DNA from: Geminocystis sp. NIES-3709
GTDB lineage: Bacteria; Cyanobacteriota; Cyanobacteriia; Cyanobacteriales; Cyanobacteriaceae
Length of the DNA: 64,000 bases
Assembly: GCF_001548115.1 (NCBI RefSeq)
Contig: NZ_AP014821.1
Coordinates: forward strand, 2,793,262-2,857,261
Reading direction: 5' to 3'
In this document: positions 39,618-49,836 of the stretch, one piece after another
Layout of the letters: each line of letters begins with the position of its first letter
How positions within the stretch are numbered: position 1 is the stretch's first letter
Notes under the pieces: model-generated
The model's input: the letters and a program-made list of their open reading frames with translations, nothing else
Database searches by the model: none
Told to the model about the DNA's origin: nothing
Translations under genes and position numbers: made by a program

Positions 39618-40271
39618 TCAAAAAATTAAGCTAAAAGTTCCATTTTTCCAAAAAATAAAAAATCCTAGTCCTATTAAAATATAAGGTACAATTTTATTTC
39701 CATAATTAGTAATAACATGACCAATATTAGGATTTTTAGTTAAGCGATAAGCAAGATAACACCACAGTCCTTTAAGAAGAAAAAAGATTACTAAAATAAT
39801 AGTTAAACTCAAAAGATTACTAGCGGCAAATAAAGGTACATAAACTCCAATATTATCCCCTCCATTAGCAAATATAATTACGGCTACCTTATAGGTTTGA
39901 GGATGAAGTATTTCAGATAAAATTTTCAAAAATGGATGACGACGATCGGGTGGTATATATTCATTATTTATGTTTATAATTTCTTCTTGATTTTCCTGTG
40001 ATTGAATTAACTGTTTAACCCCGATCGAAATAGGTAAAATTCCCAGTAAACCAATCCATTCAGGAGATATTATTAATCCTCCAAAAAAGCCAATTAAACT
40101 GAATAAAATAATTACAATAAATCCTAAGTATGAACCATTAATAATGTGAATAACCTTAATTTTTTTTTCTTTTACCTGTGCAAAAAAAATCAATAAAATT
40201 ACTAAATCATCAATATTTGTAGCGATAAATGCACTAACTCCTTCAACAATAGCAATAACAATCTGATTCAC
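39618..40271 (-). CDS. CadD-like cadmium resistance transporter, paralog 1
   Basis: The 217-residue membrane protein has about five to six transmembrane segments. Family motifs are FIATNIDDLVILLIFFAQV at residues ~17-35, IGLLGILPISIGVKQL near 72, and the second-half KVAVIIFANGGDNIGVYVPLF near 127. CadD-type proteins export cations such as cadmium; the real substrate here is untested. It is transcribed divergently from a second copy that begins 190 bp away. Confidence 0.85.
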   Translation of the reverse strand: MNQIVIAIVEGVSAFIATNIDDLVILLIFFAQVKEKKIKVIHIINGSYLGFIVIILFSLIGFFGGLIISPEWIGLLGILPISIGVKQLIQSQENQEEIININNEYIPPDRRHPFLKILSEILHPQTYKVAVIIFANGGDNIGVYVPLFAASNLLSLTIILVIFFLLKGLWCYLAYRLTKNPNIGHVITNYGNKIVPYILIGLGFFIFWKNGTFSLIF

Positions 40272-40461
40272 AAGGCTTCCTCATACTAAAAATATTAGTA
40301 ACGATTTTAAACAACTTTTATTTACCTTTTCTATTATCAATTTTATTTATTGATTCAACAAAAAACAGTGTTTGCTCTTATCATTCATTTTTCATACAGT
40401 TAAGTTAAGTTCTCCTGAAGAACTAATTCTTATTGTTATTTAATCAATAAACTGGAAAGAT

Positions 40462-41130
40462 ATGAATACTTGGCTTATTAGTACCTTAATCACGGGTATT
40501 GCTGTTGCCTTTGCAACTACTTTTGACGATAATATTTACCTCACAATTTTCTTTGGAAAAGTTAACCGTACTTTTCAACCTAGACATATTATAATCGGAG
40601 AATATTTAGGATTTACAGTCTTAATATTAATCAGTTTAGTCGGATTTTTAGGTGGTTTAGTTATTTCTCATATATGGATTGGCTTATTAGGATTTTTACC
40701 TGTAAGTATTGGCATTGCCAATCTTTTAAATAGAGAAGAAGACGAAATTCAAGACGTTAACGCCAATTTTCATCGTTATACTCGCCCAACACCAAAAAGA
40801 AGTTTACTTGCAACTCTTCGAGATCCTCAAACTTATAAAGTATCAGCTGTCACCGTTGCCAATGGTGGAAATAATATTGCTATCTACATTCCCTTATTTG
40901 CTAGTACGACTCTTCCTAGTTTGGGCATTATTTTATCTGTACTTTATACCATGTTGGGATTATGGTGTTTTCTTTCCTATCATCTCACTCGTCAACCTCA
41001 TCTTGCTATTGTTATTTCTCGTTATTTGCGCAGATTCTTTCCCTTTGTTTTAATCTGGTTAGGAATGTCGATCGTGATTGAAAATGAATCTTATCAACTT
41101 TTTGCTAGTTTACCAATGTTTAGTTGGTAA
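40462..41130 (+). CDS. CadD-like cadmium resistance transporter, paralog 2
   Basis: The 222-residue paralog has FATTFDDNIYLTIFFGKVN where paralog 1 has ATNIDDLVILLIFFAQV, then IGLLGFLPVSIGIANLL and KVSAVTVANGGNNIAIYIPLF. The second-half acidic NGGDN is NGGNN here, so one of the two intramembrane Asp positions is Asn. This may mean different substrates or a heteromeric pair. Both copies are intact. Confidence 0.85.
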   Translation: MNTWLISTLITGIAVAFATTFDDNIYLTIFFGKVNRTFQPRHIIIGEYLGFTVLILISLVGFLGGLVISHIWIGLLGFLPVSIGIANLLNREEDEIQDVNANFHRYTRPTPKRSLLATLRDPQTYKVSAVTVANGGNNIAIYIPLFASTTLPSLGIILSVLYTMLGLWCFLSYHLTRQPHLAIVISRYLRRFFPFVLIWLGMSIVIENESYQLFASLPMFSW

Positions 41131-41175
41131 AACTGACGAATTACTTATCATTGCTCCATAAATCAAAAAATATCT

Positions 41176-41517
41176 TTATTGAAAAGAAAAAGTCTTCAAT
41201 AATTTTAGTATTCTCAACAAAAAAATTTTGTGCCGTAATTCGGAATCAATTTGAGGAGGAAAATTACTAACCCGAATTTCTTCTTTCAGCAAAGTATATT
41301 CCGCCGCCGTTAAAGGCTGATTATCCTTCGGGGATTTTGCCTCAATAATGATTTCCGTCGCCAATACTTCCTCTGGAATATCTTCTGAAGTAGGTAATGC
41401 AGAAACCCATAGATTTCCTCCCATAATTGAGAAAAAAGAAACCAATATAAAATAGAAAAAAGTCATCATGACAACATCATTGCTAAGAAATATTAATAAA
41501 TAATCAGAAATAATCAA
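41176..41517 (-). CDS. Hypothetical protein with N-terminal hydrophobic segment
   Basis: The encoded 113 residues include a hydrophobic stretch (MMTFFYFILVSFFSIMGG) that is probably a signal anchor. The real start may be one of the two Met codons at 41469/41466. It is followed by an acidic region (TSEDIPEEVLATEIIIE) and the motif LTAAEYTLLKEEIRVSNFPP. No family name is known to me. The sequence looks like a small cyanobacterial periplasmic or membrane-anchored protein. Confidence 0.55.
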   Translation of the reverse strand: MIISDYLLIFLSNDVVMMTFFYFILVSFFSIMGGNLWVSALPTSEDIPEEVLATEIIIEAKSPKDNQPLTAAEYTLLKEEIRVSNFPPQIDSELRHKIFLLRILKLLKTFSFQ

Positions 41518-41583
41518 AAAAAATTAAGATAGAGGGAAATTTAAGCTATATTATACAATTGTTCATTAACTACAGATACCGTA

Positions 41584-41597
41584 AGGAGGTAGCTATT
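41584..41597 (+). promoter_or_regulatory. Perfect Shine-Dalgarno before an AUU start (STAS gene)
   Basis: AGGAGG at 41584-41589 is followed five bases later by ATT (41595), then TCA GAA CAA. The only canonical start in frame nearby, TTG 41559, lies upstream of this ribosome-binding site and would place the site inside the coding region. Confidence 0.6.
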
Positions 41598-41954
41598 TCA
41601 GAACAACTAAATTTGACAGTTAGCCTGAGAGGCACTCGTGAAGTCAGAAATAATTGCCAAATATTTCATTTACTTGGTCAATTAGATGCTTTTTCTGAAC
41701 CCACTTTTCAGAAAGTCGTCTTAGGATATGTAAAAGAAACAGCTAACAAAATTATTCTTGATTTGTCACAAATAGACTTTATTGACAGCTCAGGATTAGG
41801 CGCTTTAGTGCGAATTGCTAAACAGGTTGAAAGCCTAAAAGGTAGTTTACAAATAGTCAGTAATCCGAGAGTAACTCAAACCGTTAAAATGGTGAGGTTA
41901 GAAAAGTTTCTCAAGCTGAAAAATTCTCTAGATGAGGCATTAAAAAGCACATAA
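41595..41954 (+). CDS. STAS-domain anti-sigma-factor antagonist-like protein
   Basis: From ATT 41595 the product is 119 residues beginning (M)SEQLNLTVSLRGTREV. The STAS pattern includes FHLLGQLDAFSEPTFQKVV and the phosphorylation-site region IDFIDSSGLGALVRI, where the Ser after Asp (about residue 69) is the usual target of partner kinases. These small proteins act in partner-switching regulation. An AUU start is chosen because of the perfect Shine-Dalgarno and because TTG 41559 lies in front of it. mrnC follows 36 bp later. Confidence 0.85.
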   Translation: MSEQLNLTVSLRGTREVRNNCQIFHLLGQLDAFSEPTFQKVVLGYVKETANKIILDLSQIDFIDSSGLGALVRIAKQVESLKGSLQIVSNPRVTQTVKMVRLEKFLKLKNSLDEALKST

Positions 41955-41990
41955 GACAAAAAATTAAATCAGTTTCCAGCATTATTTTCT

Positions 41991-42449
41991 ATGGAATCAA
42001 CTCCATTGCCTTCTGATAATTGTGAATCATCTGACTTTAAGAATGAGGTTATTCCCTACTGGAAATTAATTTTTAATGGCGAAATGTCTGCCTCATCACT
42101 ACAACAAGTCTCTCCTGCTTCCCTCGCTTATATCGGTGATGCCGTGTATGAGTTATATATTCGTACCCATTACCTCTTACCACCAAAAAAAATCTCCGAC
42201 TATCATCATCGGGTGGTAGAAAAAGTAAGGGCTGAAACTCAAGCAATTTATTTACAACAGTTATACCCCATACTAACGGACATTGAATTAAATTGGGTGC
42301 GTCGGGGGCGTAATTCAGTCAATAAATCTCCCCGTCGTCTATCTTTGCAAACTTATCAACAAGCTAGTGCTTTAGAAACTTTGTTAGGGTATTTATATAT
42401 TTTTGATCGAGATAGACTTCATTTTCTACTATCTCAGTTGAAAATTTAA
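41991..42449 (+). CDS. mrnC: Mini-ribonuclease 3 (MrnC)
   Basis: The 152-residue RNase III-like catalytic domain lacks a dsRNA-binding domain. Motifs are SPASLAYIGDAVYELYIR near residue 41, a central RAETQA, and ASALETLLGYLYI near residue 128. These carry the acidic residues that coordinate metal. MrnC matures 23S rRNA in bacteria that have it. Its ATG follows the STAS stop by 36 bp, so they may share a transcript. Confidence 0.93.
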   Translation: MESTPLPSDNCESSDFKNEVIPYWKLIFNGEMSASSLQQVSPASLAYIGDAVYELYIRTHYLLPPKKISDYHHRVVEKVRAETQAIYLQQLYPILTDIELNWVRRGRNSVNKSPRRLSLQTYQQASALETLLGYLYIFDRDRLHFLLSQLKI

Positions 42450-42513
42450 CACAAAAATCTTAAAAATTTAGAAAATAATCAAAAAAAGATGGGTTATTAA
42501 GAGAGGGGTAAGA

Positions 42514-42519
42514 TATAAT
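42514..42519 (+). promoter_or_regulatory. Candidate -10 box (TATAAT) for rpsU
   Basis: A perfect TATAAT lies 51 bp before the rpsU start. No good -35 hexamer is seen at the standard spacing, so assignment is tentative. Confidence 0.35.
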
Positions 42520-42569
42520 AGTGGATTAGTTCAAAAATAGAAGTAAACTTATAGTAAGGAGGATATTAC

Positions 42570-42746
42570 ATGACCCAAGTGGTTGTGGGACAAAACGAAA
42601 ATATAGAATCAGCTTTACGTCGCTTTAAAAGACAAGTTTCCAAAGCAGGTATCTTTGCAGATATTAAACGTCTGCGTCACTTTGAAACCCCCATCGAGAA
42701 GAAAAAACGCAAAGCCGTTGCTCGTCGCAAAAAACGCTTTCGTTAA
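42570..42746 (+). CDS. rpsU: 30S ribosomal protein bS21
   Basis: This 58-residue protein starts [20 protein letters not shown], continues [19 protein letters not shown] and ends in a run of basic residues ([15 protein letters not shown]), the full pattern of bS21. The ATG is preceded by AAGGAGG seven bases upstream. It lies between mrnC and the topoisomerase gene. bS21 contacts the 3' end of 16S rRNA and helps initiation. Confidence 0.95.
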   Translation: MTQVVVGQNENIESALRRFKRQVSKAGIFADIKRLRHFETPIEKKKRKAVARRKKRFR

Positions 42747-43228
42747 ATCATGATTTGATGTTTTAGCTCAAATATTAGTATTGAAATAATTGTTAATAAT
42801 CGGAAACTAATGGGTAAGTTAACAAGGGGGTGAAACTAACACATAAAACTTACCTAAATCCATAAAATATTTCTTTCATAATCTTGTATTAACTATAAAA
42901 TATACTCACAAAGATAGGCAAAAAGGTTAATAATTGATTTTTTGTATTTTTTCTAATAAGTATTTTATTCTATTTCAAGATCTCACATTTCATCATAATT
43001 CTGATAAATTTTAGCCAAAAGACAGATTTATTCTGCATCTAATGGCTAATACTTAGATTTTACATAAACTATTAAATCTAAATGTACTTCTCCCTTATCG
43101 CCCATATCTTCTGTTTAAAAATTTTTCAGCAAACTCTAAATTATTAATTGTTCATTGTGCAACTTCTTTGCTAATCTCTAAAAAGTACGCTAATACGTTT
43201 ACTTTATAAGGATTAAGTAAAAATACTC
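42747..43228. other. Intergenic region between rpsU and the topoisomerase gene
   Basis: About 480 bp, non-coding and AT-rich. AAATCATGATTT directly after rpsU is a weak dyad. No stable terminator, RNA gene or repeat was recognised in the rest. Confidence 0.4.
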
Positions 43229-45718
43229 ATGGCACAGCAATTAAATTTATTAAGTCAAGGTCAAATAATTCCCACTGCACTACATACAGAAATGGAGCGA
43301 TCGTACTTAGAATACGCCATGAGTGTGATCGTAGGTCGAGCTTTGCCAGATGTAAGAGACGGTTTAAAACCAGTCCATAGGCGTATATTATATGCTATGT
43401 ATGAATTAGGATTGACACCCGATCGACCCTTTAGAAAGTGTGCTAGAGTAGTGGGCGATGTGCTGGGGAAATATCACCCTCACGGAGATCAAGCGGTGTA
43501 TGATGCAATGGTACGCTTGGTACAAGATTTTTCTAGTCGCTATCCTTTACTCTCAGGTCATGGTAACTTTGGTAGTGTGGATAATGATCCTGCGGCGGCA
43601 ATGCGTTACACAGAAAGTCGCTTATCCGGTATTTCCTACGAAACCATGTTAATGGATGTCAACGATTCTACGGTTGATTTTACCAGTAATTTTGATAACT
43701 CTAATCAAGAACCTGTTGTTTTACCAGCAAAACTTCCCATACTTTTACTCAATGGATGTTCGGGAATTGCCGTTGGTATGGCAACAAATATTCCTCCTCA
43801 TAACTTAAACGAAATTGTTGATGCTTTGATTGCATTAATTGATGAACCAGATTTAAGTAACGAAAAACTGTTAAAATTAGTACCAGGTCCTGATTTTCCA
43901 ACTTCAGGAGAGATTATTGACCAAAATGGCATAAAAGAGGCATATTTGACGGGAAAAGGCATTATTCCTGTTAGAGGTGTAGCCACAATTGAACAATTAA
44001 AGTCTCATAAAAAACGTAGCCGAGAAAAAACTGCCATCATCGTCACAGAGTTACCCTTCCAAGTTAATAAAGCGGCATGGATTGAGAAAGTAGCAGAATT
44101 AGTTAATCAGGGAAAAATTAATGATATTGCTGATATTCGAGACGAAAGCGATCGACAAGGTATTAGAGTCGTGATAGAATTAAAAAAAGATGGTGAACCT
44201 CAACATATTCTAAATCAACTCTATAAACAAACCGCTTTGCAAAGTAATTTTGGAGTAATAATGCTAGGTTTAGTTAATAATAAACCCTGTCAATTATCTC
44301 TAAAGGAAATGTTAACAGAATTTTTGAGCTTTAGAGAAACCACTTTAACTAGACAATATAATTATGAGTTAATAGAAAAACAAGAGAAAGTTCATTTATT
44401 AGAAGGTTTATTAATTGCCTTAAAACAACTGAAAAAAGTTATCGAAATTTTATCTAATTCTCCTGATGGTACTATTGCAAAAAATAGCCTTCAAGAAAGA
44501 TTAAAAATTAGCGAATCTCAAGCTAATTCTATTTTATCTATGCCTTTAAGACGCATTACAGGGTTAGAAAAACAAAAAATTGAAGAAGAATTTACCCAAT
44601 TACAAACTCGTATCACTCAACTCCAAGAGTTATTAGGGGATAGGAAAGAGTTATTAAAAGCCTTAAAAAAAGAATTGCGTAGTTTTAAACGTAAATTTGG
44701 AGACGATCGACGTACTAAAATAACTAATAAGATAGCCATTTCTGTGACTCCAGAGAAACAAAAACAATCTAAATTTCCCCAAGAAGAATTACCCCTTCTT
44801 CTCAATCAACCATTACCAGAAGATGCCATAGCCCAAATTACTGCTAAAGGGAAGATTTATTGGCAAAGGCAAAATGAGATTGATACAACACCCATAGTAA
44901 AAAAAACTACCGATTTAATCGTTTATCAGGAATTAATAGGCAAACAAGAACAAATTATCGCTTTTTTTGATAGTGGCAAAGCCTATCCTATCCCTACTGC
45001 CGAAATTCCTCCTTATCCTGCCAAACAAACCATCGAGAAATTGGTGTCAAATAGTGCTATGCAGGATAACCACCAACCTATTAACTACTTATGCCTTCAT
45101 GCTGACACAAAATCAAGTTTATTGTTATTAACGAAAGGAGGATTTTTGAAACGGGTAAGTATTCAAGAGTTAGATGGTATAGGCAACAGAGGTTTTCAGC
45201 TCATCAAATTAAAACCCCAAGACTCCTTAAAATATATTTTACCTGTAAATGACGGAGAAGAGTTAGCCGTGGCCACAAATGGAGGCAGACTTTTACGTTA
45301 TAGTATCACAGAAGAAAATATGTCAATTATGGGAAGATCTGCACAAGGTAGTATTGGGATTAAACTTAAATATGGAGAAGAAATTGTCGGTTGTTTAGGA
45401 GTAAATAATAATAGTAATATCGCCTTAATTTCTCAGTTGGGTTACGCTAAAATTCTACCTATCAATACTATTCGCAAAGTTAATTTAGGGCAACTTGGTA
45501 CTCAGGCTTTTCGTTTTAAGGATAAGAACGATCGTTTACAGAGTATCCTTTCTATAGATCATAGTCAAAATATTATCGTCAAAACTAATCTTGATGGGCG
45601 ACATTTAATTGATGTTAATAAGTTAACTCCAAATGGAGAAAAATCGATCGTCAAACTGCAATCTGAAGAAATAATAATTTTGGCATTGAATTGGTTTGGA
45701 CAGTTGACAAGTAGTTAA
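43229..45718 (+). CDS. Type IIA topoisomerase subunit A (GyrA/ParC family)
   Basis: The 829-residue protein has the cleavage-domain motifs [52 protein letters not shown] and [10 protein letters not shown] (active-site Tyr about residue 131). It then has a coiled arm and a C-terminal beta-pinwheel with repeats such as [12 protein letters not shown] and [13 protein letters not shown] canonical GyrA box (QRRGGKG) is not visible, so it may be the second, ParC-like GyrA paralog that cyanobacteria carry rather than the main gyrase subunit. It has an ATG start at 43229. Confidence 0.88.
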   Translation: MAQQLNLLSQGQIIPTALHTEMERSYLEYAMSVIVGRALPDVRDGLKPVHRRILYAMYELGLTPDRPFRKCARVVGDVLGKYHPHGDQAVYDAMVRLVQDFSSRYPLLSGHGNFGSVDNDPAAAMRYTESRLSGISYETMLMDVNDSTVDFTSNFDNSNQEPVVLPAKLPILLLNGCSGIAVGMATNIPPHNLNEIVDALIALIDEPDLSNEKLLKLVPGPDFPTSGEIIDQNGIKEAYLTGKGIIPVRGVATIEQLKSHKKRSREKTAIIVTELPFQVNKAAWIEKVAELVNQGKINDIADIRDESDRQGIRVVIELKKDGEPQHILNQLYKQTALQSNFGVIMLGLVNNKPCQLSLKEMLTEFLSFRETTLTRQYNYELIEKQEKVHLLEGLLIALKQLKKVIEILSNSPDGTIAKNSLQERLKISESQANSILSMPLRRITGLEKQKIEEEFTQLQTRITQLQELLGDRKELLKALKKELRSFKRKFGDDRRTKITNKIAISVTPEKQKQSKFPQEELPLLLNQPLPEDAIAQITAKGKIYWQRQNEIDTTPIVKKTTDLIVYQELIGKQEQIIAFFDSGKAYPIPTAEIPPYPAKQTIEKLVSNSAMQDNHQPINYLCLHADTKSSLLLLTKGGFLKRVSIQELDGIGNRGFQLIKLKPQDSLKYILPVNDGEELAVATNGGRLLRYSITEENMSIMGRSAQGSIGIKLKYGEEIVGCLGVNNNSNIALISQLGYAKILPINTIRKVNLGQLGTQAFRFKDKNDRLQSILSIDHSQNIIVKTNLDGRHLIDVNKLTPNGEKSIVKLQSEEIIILALNWFGQLTSS

Positions 45719-46070
45719 AACTGAGGTAACATATATAATTAATTGTTAATTGTTAATTGTCTATTGAACTCTTCCTTGTGTTCCCCTTGGAGCATGAGGT
45801 TGGGTTGCCTAAAAAACCTCCACAATAATTAGTGCAAAAAATAAACAAGATAACGATGTTTATGATTAGTTTAATAAATATAAAAATGGTTCTTCTACAC
45901 TACTTTAATAATTACTAGAAAATAAGACGTTGCATCATTGCGGGATGATATGCAATTGTTATAAATTGATAGTTTGCATTTCACCTAATACCTAACACCT
46001 TTTTTAAGACGTAATTTATCACGACGAGGAGTTAAGAGAGCCATAAAAATATCTACTATGTAATAATTTA
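45719..46070. other. Intergenic repeats between the topoisomerase gene and the permease pseudogene
   Basis: It holds AATTGTTAATTGTTAATTGT (45740-45760), an imperfect hairpin TTGCATCAT-TGCGGG-ATGATATGCAA at 45929-45954, and a CACCTAATACCTAACACC heptamer tract at about 45984-46001. No gene was seen. Confidence 0.5.
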
Positions 46071-47270
46071 TTAGTAAATTATCCAAAGATAAGTTGAAGC
46101 AGTAGTTATAATAGTTAAAGGTAAACCAAACCGTAAATGTTGCCAAAAAGAGAGTTTATATCCTTGGGTTGCGACACTTTCTACCATAATTAGATTAGCC
46201 ACAGATCCAAATAAAGTCAAATTTCCTGCTAAAGTAGCACTACTAGCCAATAATAACCATTTTTCCGTAGTAGGCTCATTAATTAATTCTTGTAATAATA
46301 ATACTGCTGGTACATTAGAAATTAAATTTGATAAAATGCTCGTCATAATGGTTAAATTAAGAGAAAAATTAAGCCAATCACTAACAAAGTTAAACAGGTT
46401 TAAAGATTTGACACAGTAAGTCAGAATAAATAATCCCGAAAACATGATTAATAATGACTAATCTATCTGTGTTAATATTTTGTGTGGTTTAAGACGACGA
46501 GTAATTAACAAAATGGCTGCGGCTAGAAATGCGCTTTCTGTAAGAGGAGAACCTAAAACAAAAGCGATCAATAATATTAGTGTTACTATCAATGTTTTTT
46601 GCAAAATCCTCCTATGAATCCGCATTGGGGTTAATTTTGGCGGGATTATCGGTTGAGTCGATCGAATTTCTGGATATAATAACCATAATAGAGCTATTTG
46701 TATTAATAGTCCAAAAATCGAAGGAAAAATTAAGGCTTGAGTAAATTCTAAATAACTTATGCCAGAAAATGAGCCAATTAAGATATTTTGAGGATTTCCG
46801 TTAAGAGTGGCTAATGATCCTATGTTTGTAGCACCAGCGATCGATAATAGATAAGGAATAGGATTTAATTTTAATTGAGAAGTTAACTGTAAGACAAAAG
46901 GAGTGGCAACTAAGACTAGAGTATCATTAAGAAACAAAGCGGAGAGAAAACCAGTAGAAATAGTGAGTAAAACGATTAAAATAAAAGGACTAAGGGTAAA
47001 TGTCAATAAAAATCTTAAACTCAGACTAAAAAAACCACTATAGGATAGATAAGCATTAATAATCATCATACTCAGTAAAAAAATAATGGTATTAGCATCA
47101 ATGGCTAACCATGCTTCTTTTAAAGTTAATACTCCCAAAGTAATAAGTATTGCCGCCGCTATTAATGCGATGGTTGCTCGATTTAGTCTTAATCCGGGAA
47201 GATAACCCAATCCTAAACCGATGTAACTAATGATAATTACTAATCCGACTAAACTTTGCCATAGTGCCAT
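46071..47270 (-). pseudogene. Anion permease (ArsB/SLC13/NhaD superfamily) with one in-frame amber codon
   Basis: One continuous frame of 399 codons encodes an ion-transporter-superfamily permease with about 11 hydrophobic segments. Typical features are FLSALFLNDTLVLVATPFV, AGATNIGSLATLNGNPQNIL, and in the second half SNLISNVPAVLLL and AGNLTLFGSVANLIMVE. The frame is interrupted only by TAG at 46458-46460, just before SLLIMFSGLFI. Relatives have DWSLLIMFSGLF here, so a TGG to TAG change of a conserved Trp explains it. It may be a recent null allele, or read through at low level. Confidence 0.8.
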
Positions 47271-47590
47271 TTATTTTTGAGAATCAAAAAAAGTAATAGA
47301 GTTATATTTTATGAAGTTCTTATCAACATTAGGATAAAAAATAATGGTAGGATTGCACAATAAGGGCAATTTAATTAATGCAACTTAGATGTGTTTATGT
47401 TTCTACCATAAAATAAAGTATTTTAGTATTTTATATGTATAACTTTAGAAATCTAAATTTTGATATGGGGAGATTTAACTATTCACTATTCACTATTTAA
47501 AGTTAATTATTTATTTATTGGACTATATGACAGAAAAATGTGAGAATGATTTAACAATTGCATTAATTTAGAATAGCGATCGAAAATAAT
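47271..47590. other. Intergenic region upstream of the phosphoketolase-like gene
   Basis: About 320 bp of non-coding DNA with the short repeat CTATTCACTATTCACTATT at about 47480. No operator was recognised. Confidence 0.45.
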
Positions 47591-49774
47591 ATGACAACAG
47601 CCCCATTTTATCAAGGAATCCAGTATTTTAACGAAGAATTACCCTATTTTAATGAATATGGTCAAAAAAGTGCTATTTTAGACGGAAAAACCGCTATTGA
47701 CTCTCCTAAAGACAAAAATGCAGTCTATCAAACACTATTAGCCGCCGATGCTTTACGTTATTTAACTTTACACATCACTGCCAGTAAAGAATCAGGGCAT
47801 CCGGGAGGATTCGCTAGTATTGCAGATGCGATCGCCGCTTTAGTCATGTTAGGGCATAAAAACCTGATTACAGAAGTTGGACACCATGCCCCCGGATTTT
47901 ATAGTACCGTATTTCTCGATCGATCCCTTGAGAAAATGGGAATTTACACCGTAGAAGACATGAGCAGTCGTTTTCGGGAAATGCACGGGCTTTTAGGGCA
48001 TTTATCAGGGCAAATCCCCGGATTACTCAATCCTGCTGGGCCTCTTGGGCAAGGGCAACATTTTGCTATGGCGGGGGCAAAATTACACCCGAATATCCTA
48101 TTCCCTGTTACCATCGGTGACGGCGGTTTAGGTGAGCCTTATATCATGAGTAGTTTTGGGCATTTCAACACCGCTTATCCTCAAGCCACCAACTTTTTAC
48201 CGATTTTAGTGTGGAATGGTTACTCACAAGAGCATCATAGTATGGTTTCCACTAAAACGAATGAGGAAATGATCGCCTATTGGCAAGGAAACGGCTTCAA
48301 AGAGGTAATTTTAGTTAACGCTAAAGACTTCGATGACGTTAACCAAGAGGGCGAATATGTGGATAGCACGAAATTCTCCTTTGAAAAGCGCCTAGAATTT
48401 ACTCAAGCCGTATTGGAAGCCACCGACAAAGCAGCACAATTGGCAGTGGGAGGCACTTTAACAGTATTAATCATCAAACAGCTAAAAGGTGCAGGAGTGC
48501 ATAAACGAGGTGCGCAATCTCACAACCTTTATCCCGGTGACAGTCTCGACAAAGATTATATCGTCTCTGCTTTACAAGAAAGAGCGTTAAGTAAGGAAGC
48601 ATGGGAATTAGTTAGAGATAATTTTGCCCGTGCCAATGGAGGCACTAATGCGGATAAAGCCGTCACCGAATCAGTTTTACCCTTACCCAATTTAGGCACA
48701 TTACCCTTAACTGAATACACCGTTGGCGGTGACAAAAAAGTATCTACTACCGCTATGGGTGAATTAGTAGTTTATGTTGGTAAAAATGATCCTAATTTCG
48801 TGGTGACAAATGCTGATGGTAATGCCGCCTCTGGAATTAATAATATTAACGTTGGTTTAAAAATTGTTCACCCTACGGTTGATGTGACTTATTTTCAACA
48901 ACCCCAAGGGCAAGTTTATGAGCCTTTAAGTGAAGATGCTTGTGCTGGTTTAGCCGTAAGTTTAGCATTATTTGGAGCTCGTTCTTTGTGGTGTTCTTAC
49001 GAGTCTTTCGCTATCAATGGCTTACCTATCTGGCAAACTGTCACCCAAGCAATGGCGGAATTGAGACGGGAAACCCCCTCCACTATAGCATTGTACACCG
49101 CAGGAGCCTTAGAACAAGGGCGCAATGGATGGACTCACCAACGCCCAGAAATCGAAAATTATTTTGCGGCAATGATGCGTAACGGCAACGTTTACCCTCT
49201 TTTCCCCTGCGATGCTAATAGTACGCAAGTCTGTTATGAGTGGGCATTGGGTACAAAAAATAAAGGTATTACTATTACTGTTAGTAAATCTCCTTTACCG
49301 ATTTTAACCACCTTTGAGCAAACCAGAGAAGCATTAGAAAAAGGTGGTGTTATCTTAAAGGAATCTGAGGGTAGTAAAAAAATCGTCTTTGCGGTAATTG
49401 GTGATATGACTTTAATTCCCGTATTTGAAGCAGCGAAAACTTTAGAGTCTGAAGGCTACGGAGTACGGATTGTTTCCGTTATCAATCCCCGTCGTTTATA
49501 TCGTGCTAGTGATGTGGCTTGGGATAGTTGCACCGTTAAAGATGATAACTTCCTAGATGATGCTGGTTTTGAGGCGTTATTCGGTGGGGATGCGGTTATT
49601 GGTGTTACTGGTGGCACAAGTGCTATGTTAGAGCCTATCATGTTACGCAGTAAAGCTAAACGGGATACTTTTGCTTGGAAACGAGGGGAAACTACCGCTA
49701 GTGCTGGTGAATTAATGGCGTTTAACGGTTTAACGGCAGAGGCTTTAACGGCAAGGGCTAAAGAGTTAATTTAA
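47591..49774 (+). CDS. Phosphoketolase/transketolase-like TPP enzyme (cyanobacterial type)
   Basis: The 727-residue protein has an N-terminal TPP-binding half: ASKESGHPGGFASIADAIA near residue 64, HGLLGHLSGQIPGLLNPAG, and GDGGLGEPYIMSSFGHFNTA, with YSQEHHSMVSTKTNEE. It then has the pyrimidine domain (VVTNADGNAASGINNINVG, EPLSEDACAGLAVSLALFG) and a C-terminal transketolase-like domain. It resembles the shorter cyanobacterial phosphoketolase-like proteins of the Synechocystis sll0529 group, placed from memory. Cleavage of xylulose-5-P or fructose-6-P to acetyl-P is likely but not proven for this subgroup. Confidence 0.8.
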   Translation: MTTAPFYQGIQYFNEELPYFNEYGQKSAILDGKTAIDSPKDKNAVYQTLLAADALRYLTLHITASKESGHPGGFASIADAIAALVMLGHKNLITEVGHHAPGFYSTVFLDRSLEKMGIYTVEDMSSRFREMHGLLGHLSGQIPGLLNPAGPLGQGQHFAMAGAKLHPNILFPVTIGDGGLGEPYIMSSFGHFNTAYPQATNFLPILVWNGYSQEHHSMVSTKTNEEMIAYWQGNGFKEVILVNAKDFDDVNQEGEYVDSTKFSFEKRLEFTQAVLEATDKAAQLAVGGTLTVLIIKQLKGAGVHKRGAQSHNLYPGDSLDKDYIVSALQERALSKEAWELVRDNFARANGGTNADKAVTESVLPLPNLGTLPLTEYTVGGDKKVSTTAMGELVVYVGKNDPNFVVTNADGNAASGINNINVGLKIVHPTVDVTYFQQPQGQVYEPLSEDACAGLAVSLALFGARSLWCSYESFAINGLPIWQTVTQAMAELRRETPSTIALYTAGALEQGRNGWTHQRPEIENYFAAMMRNGNVYPLFPCDANSTQVCYEWALGTKNKGITITVSKSPLPILTTFEQTREALEKGGVILKESEGSKKIVFAVIGDMTLIPVFEAAKTLESEGYGVRIVSVINPRRLYRASDVAWDSCTVKDDNFLDDAGFEALFGGDAVIGVTGGTSAMLEPIMLRSKAKRDTFAWKRGETTASAGELMAFNGLTAEALTARAKELI

Positions 49775-49836
49775 TTAATCTTATCAATAGACGGTGCGAT
49801 CGTCTTTGATTATCTTTCACCATTAACATTCTAAAT

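Noticed and set aside
46003-46043. Minus-strand mini-frame reading MALLTPRRDKLRLKKGVRY
   Set aside because: Only 19 codons, ending in a heptamer repeat tract, with no support.
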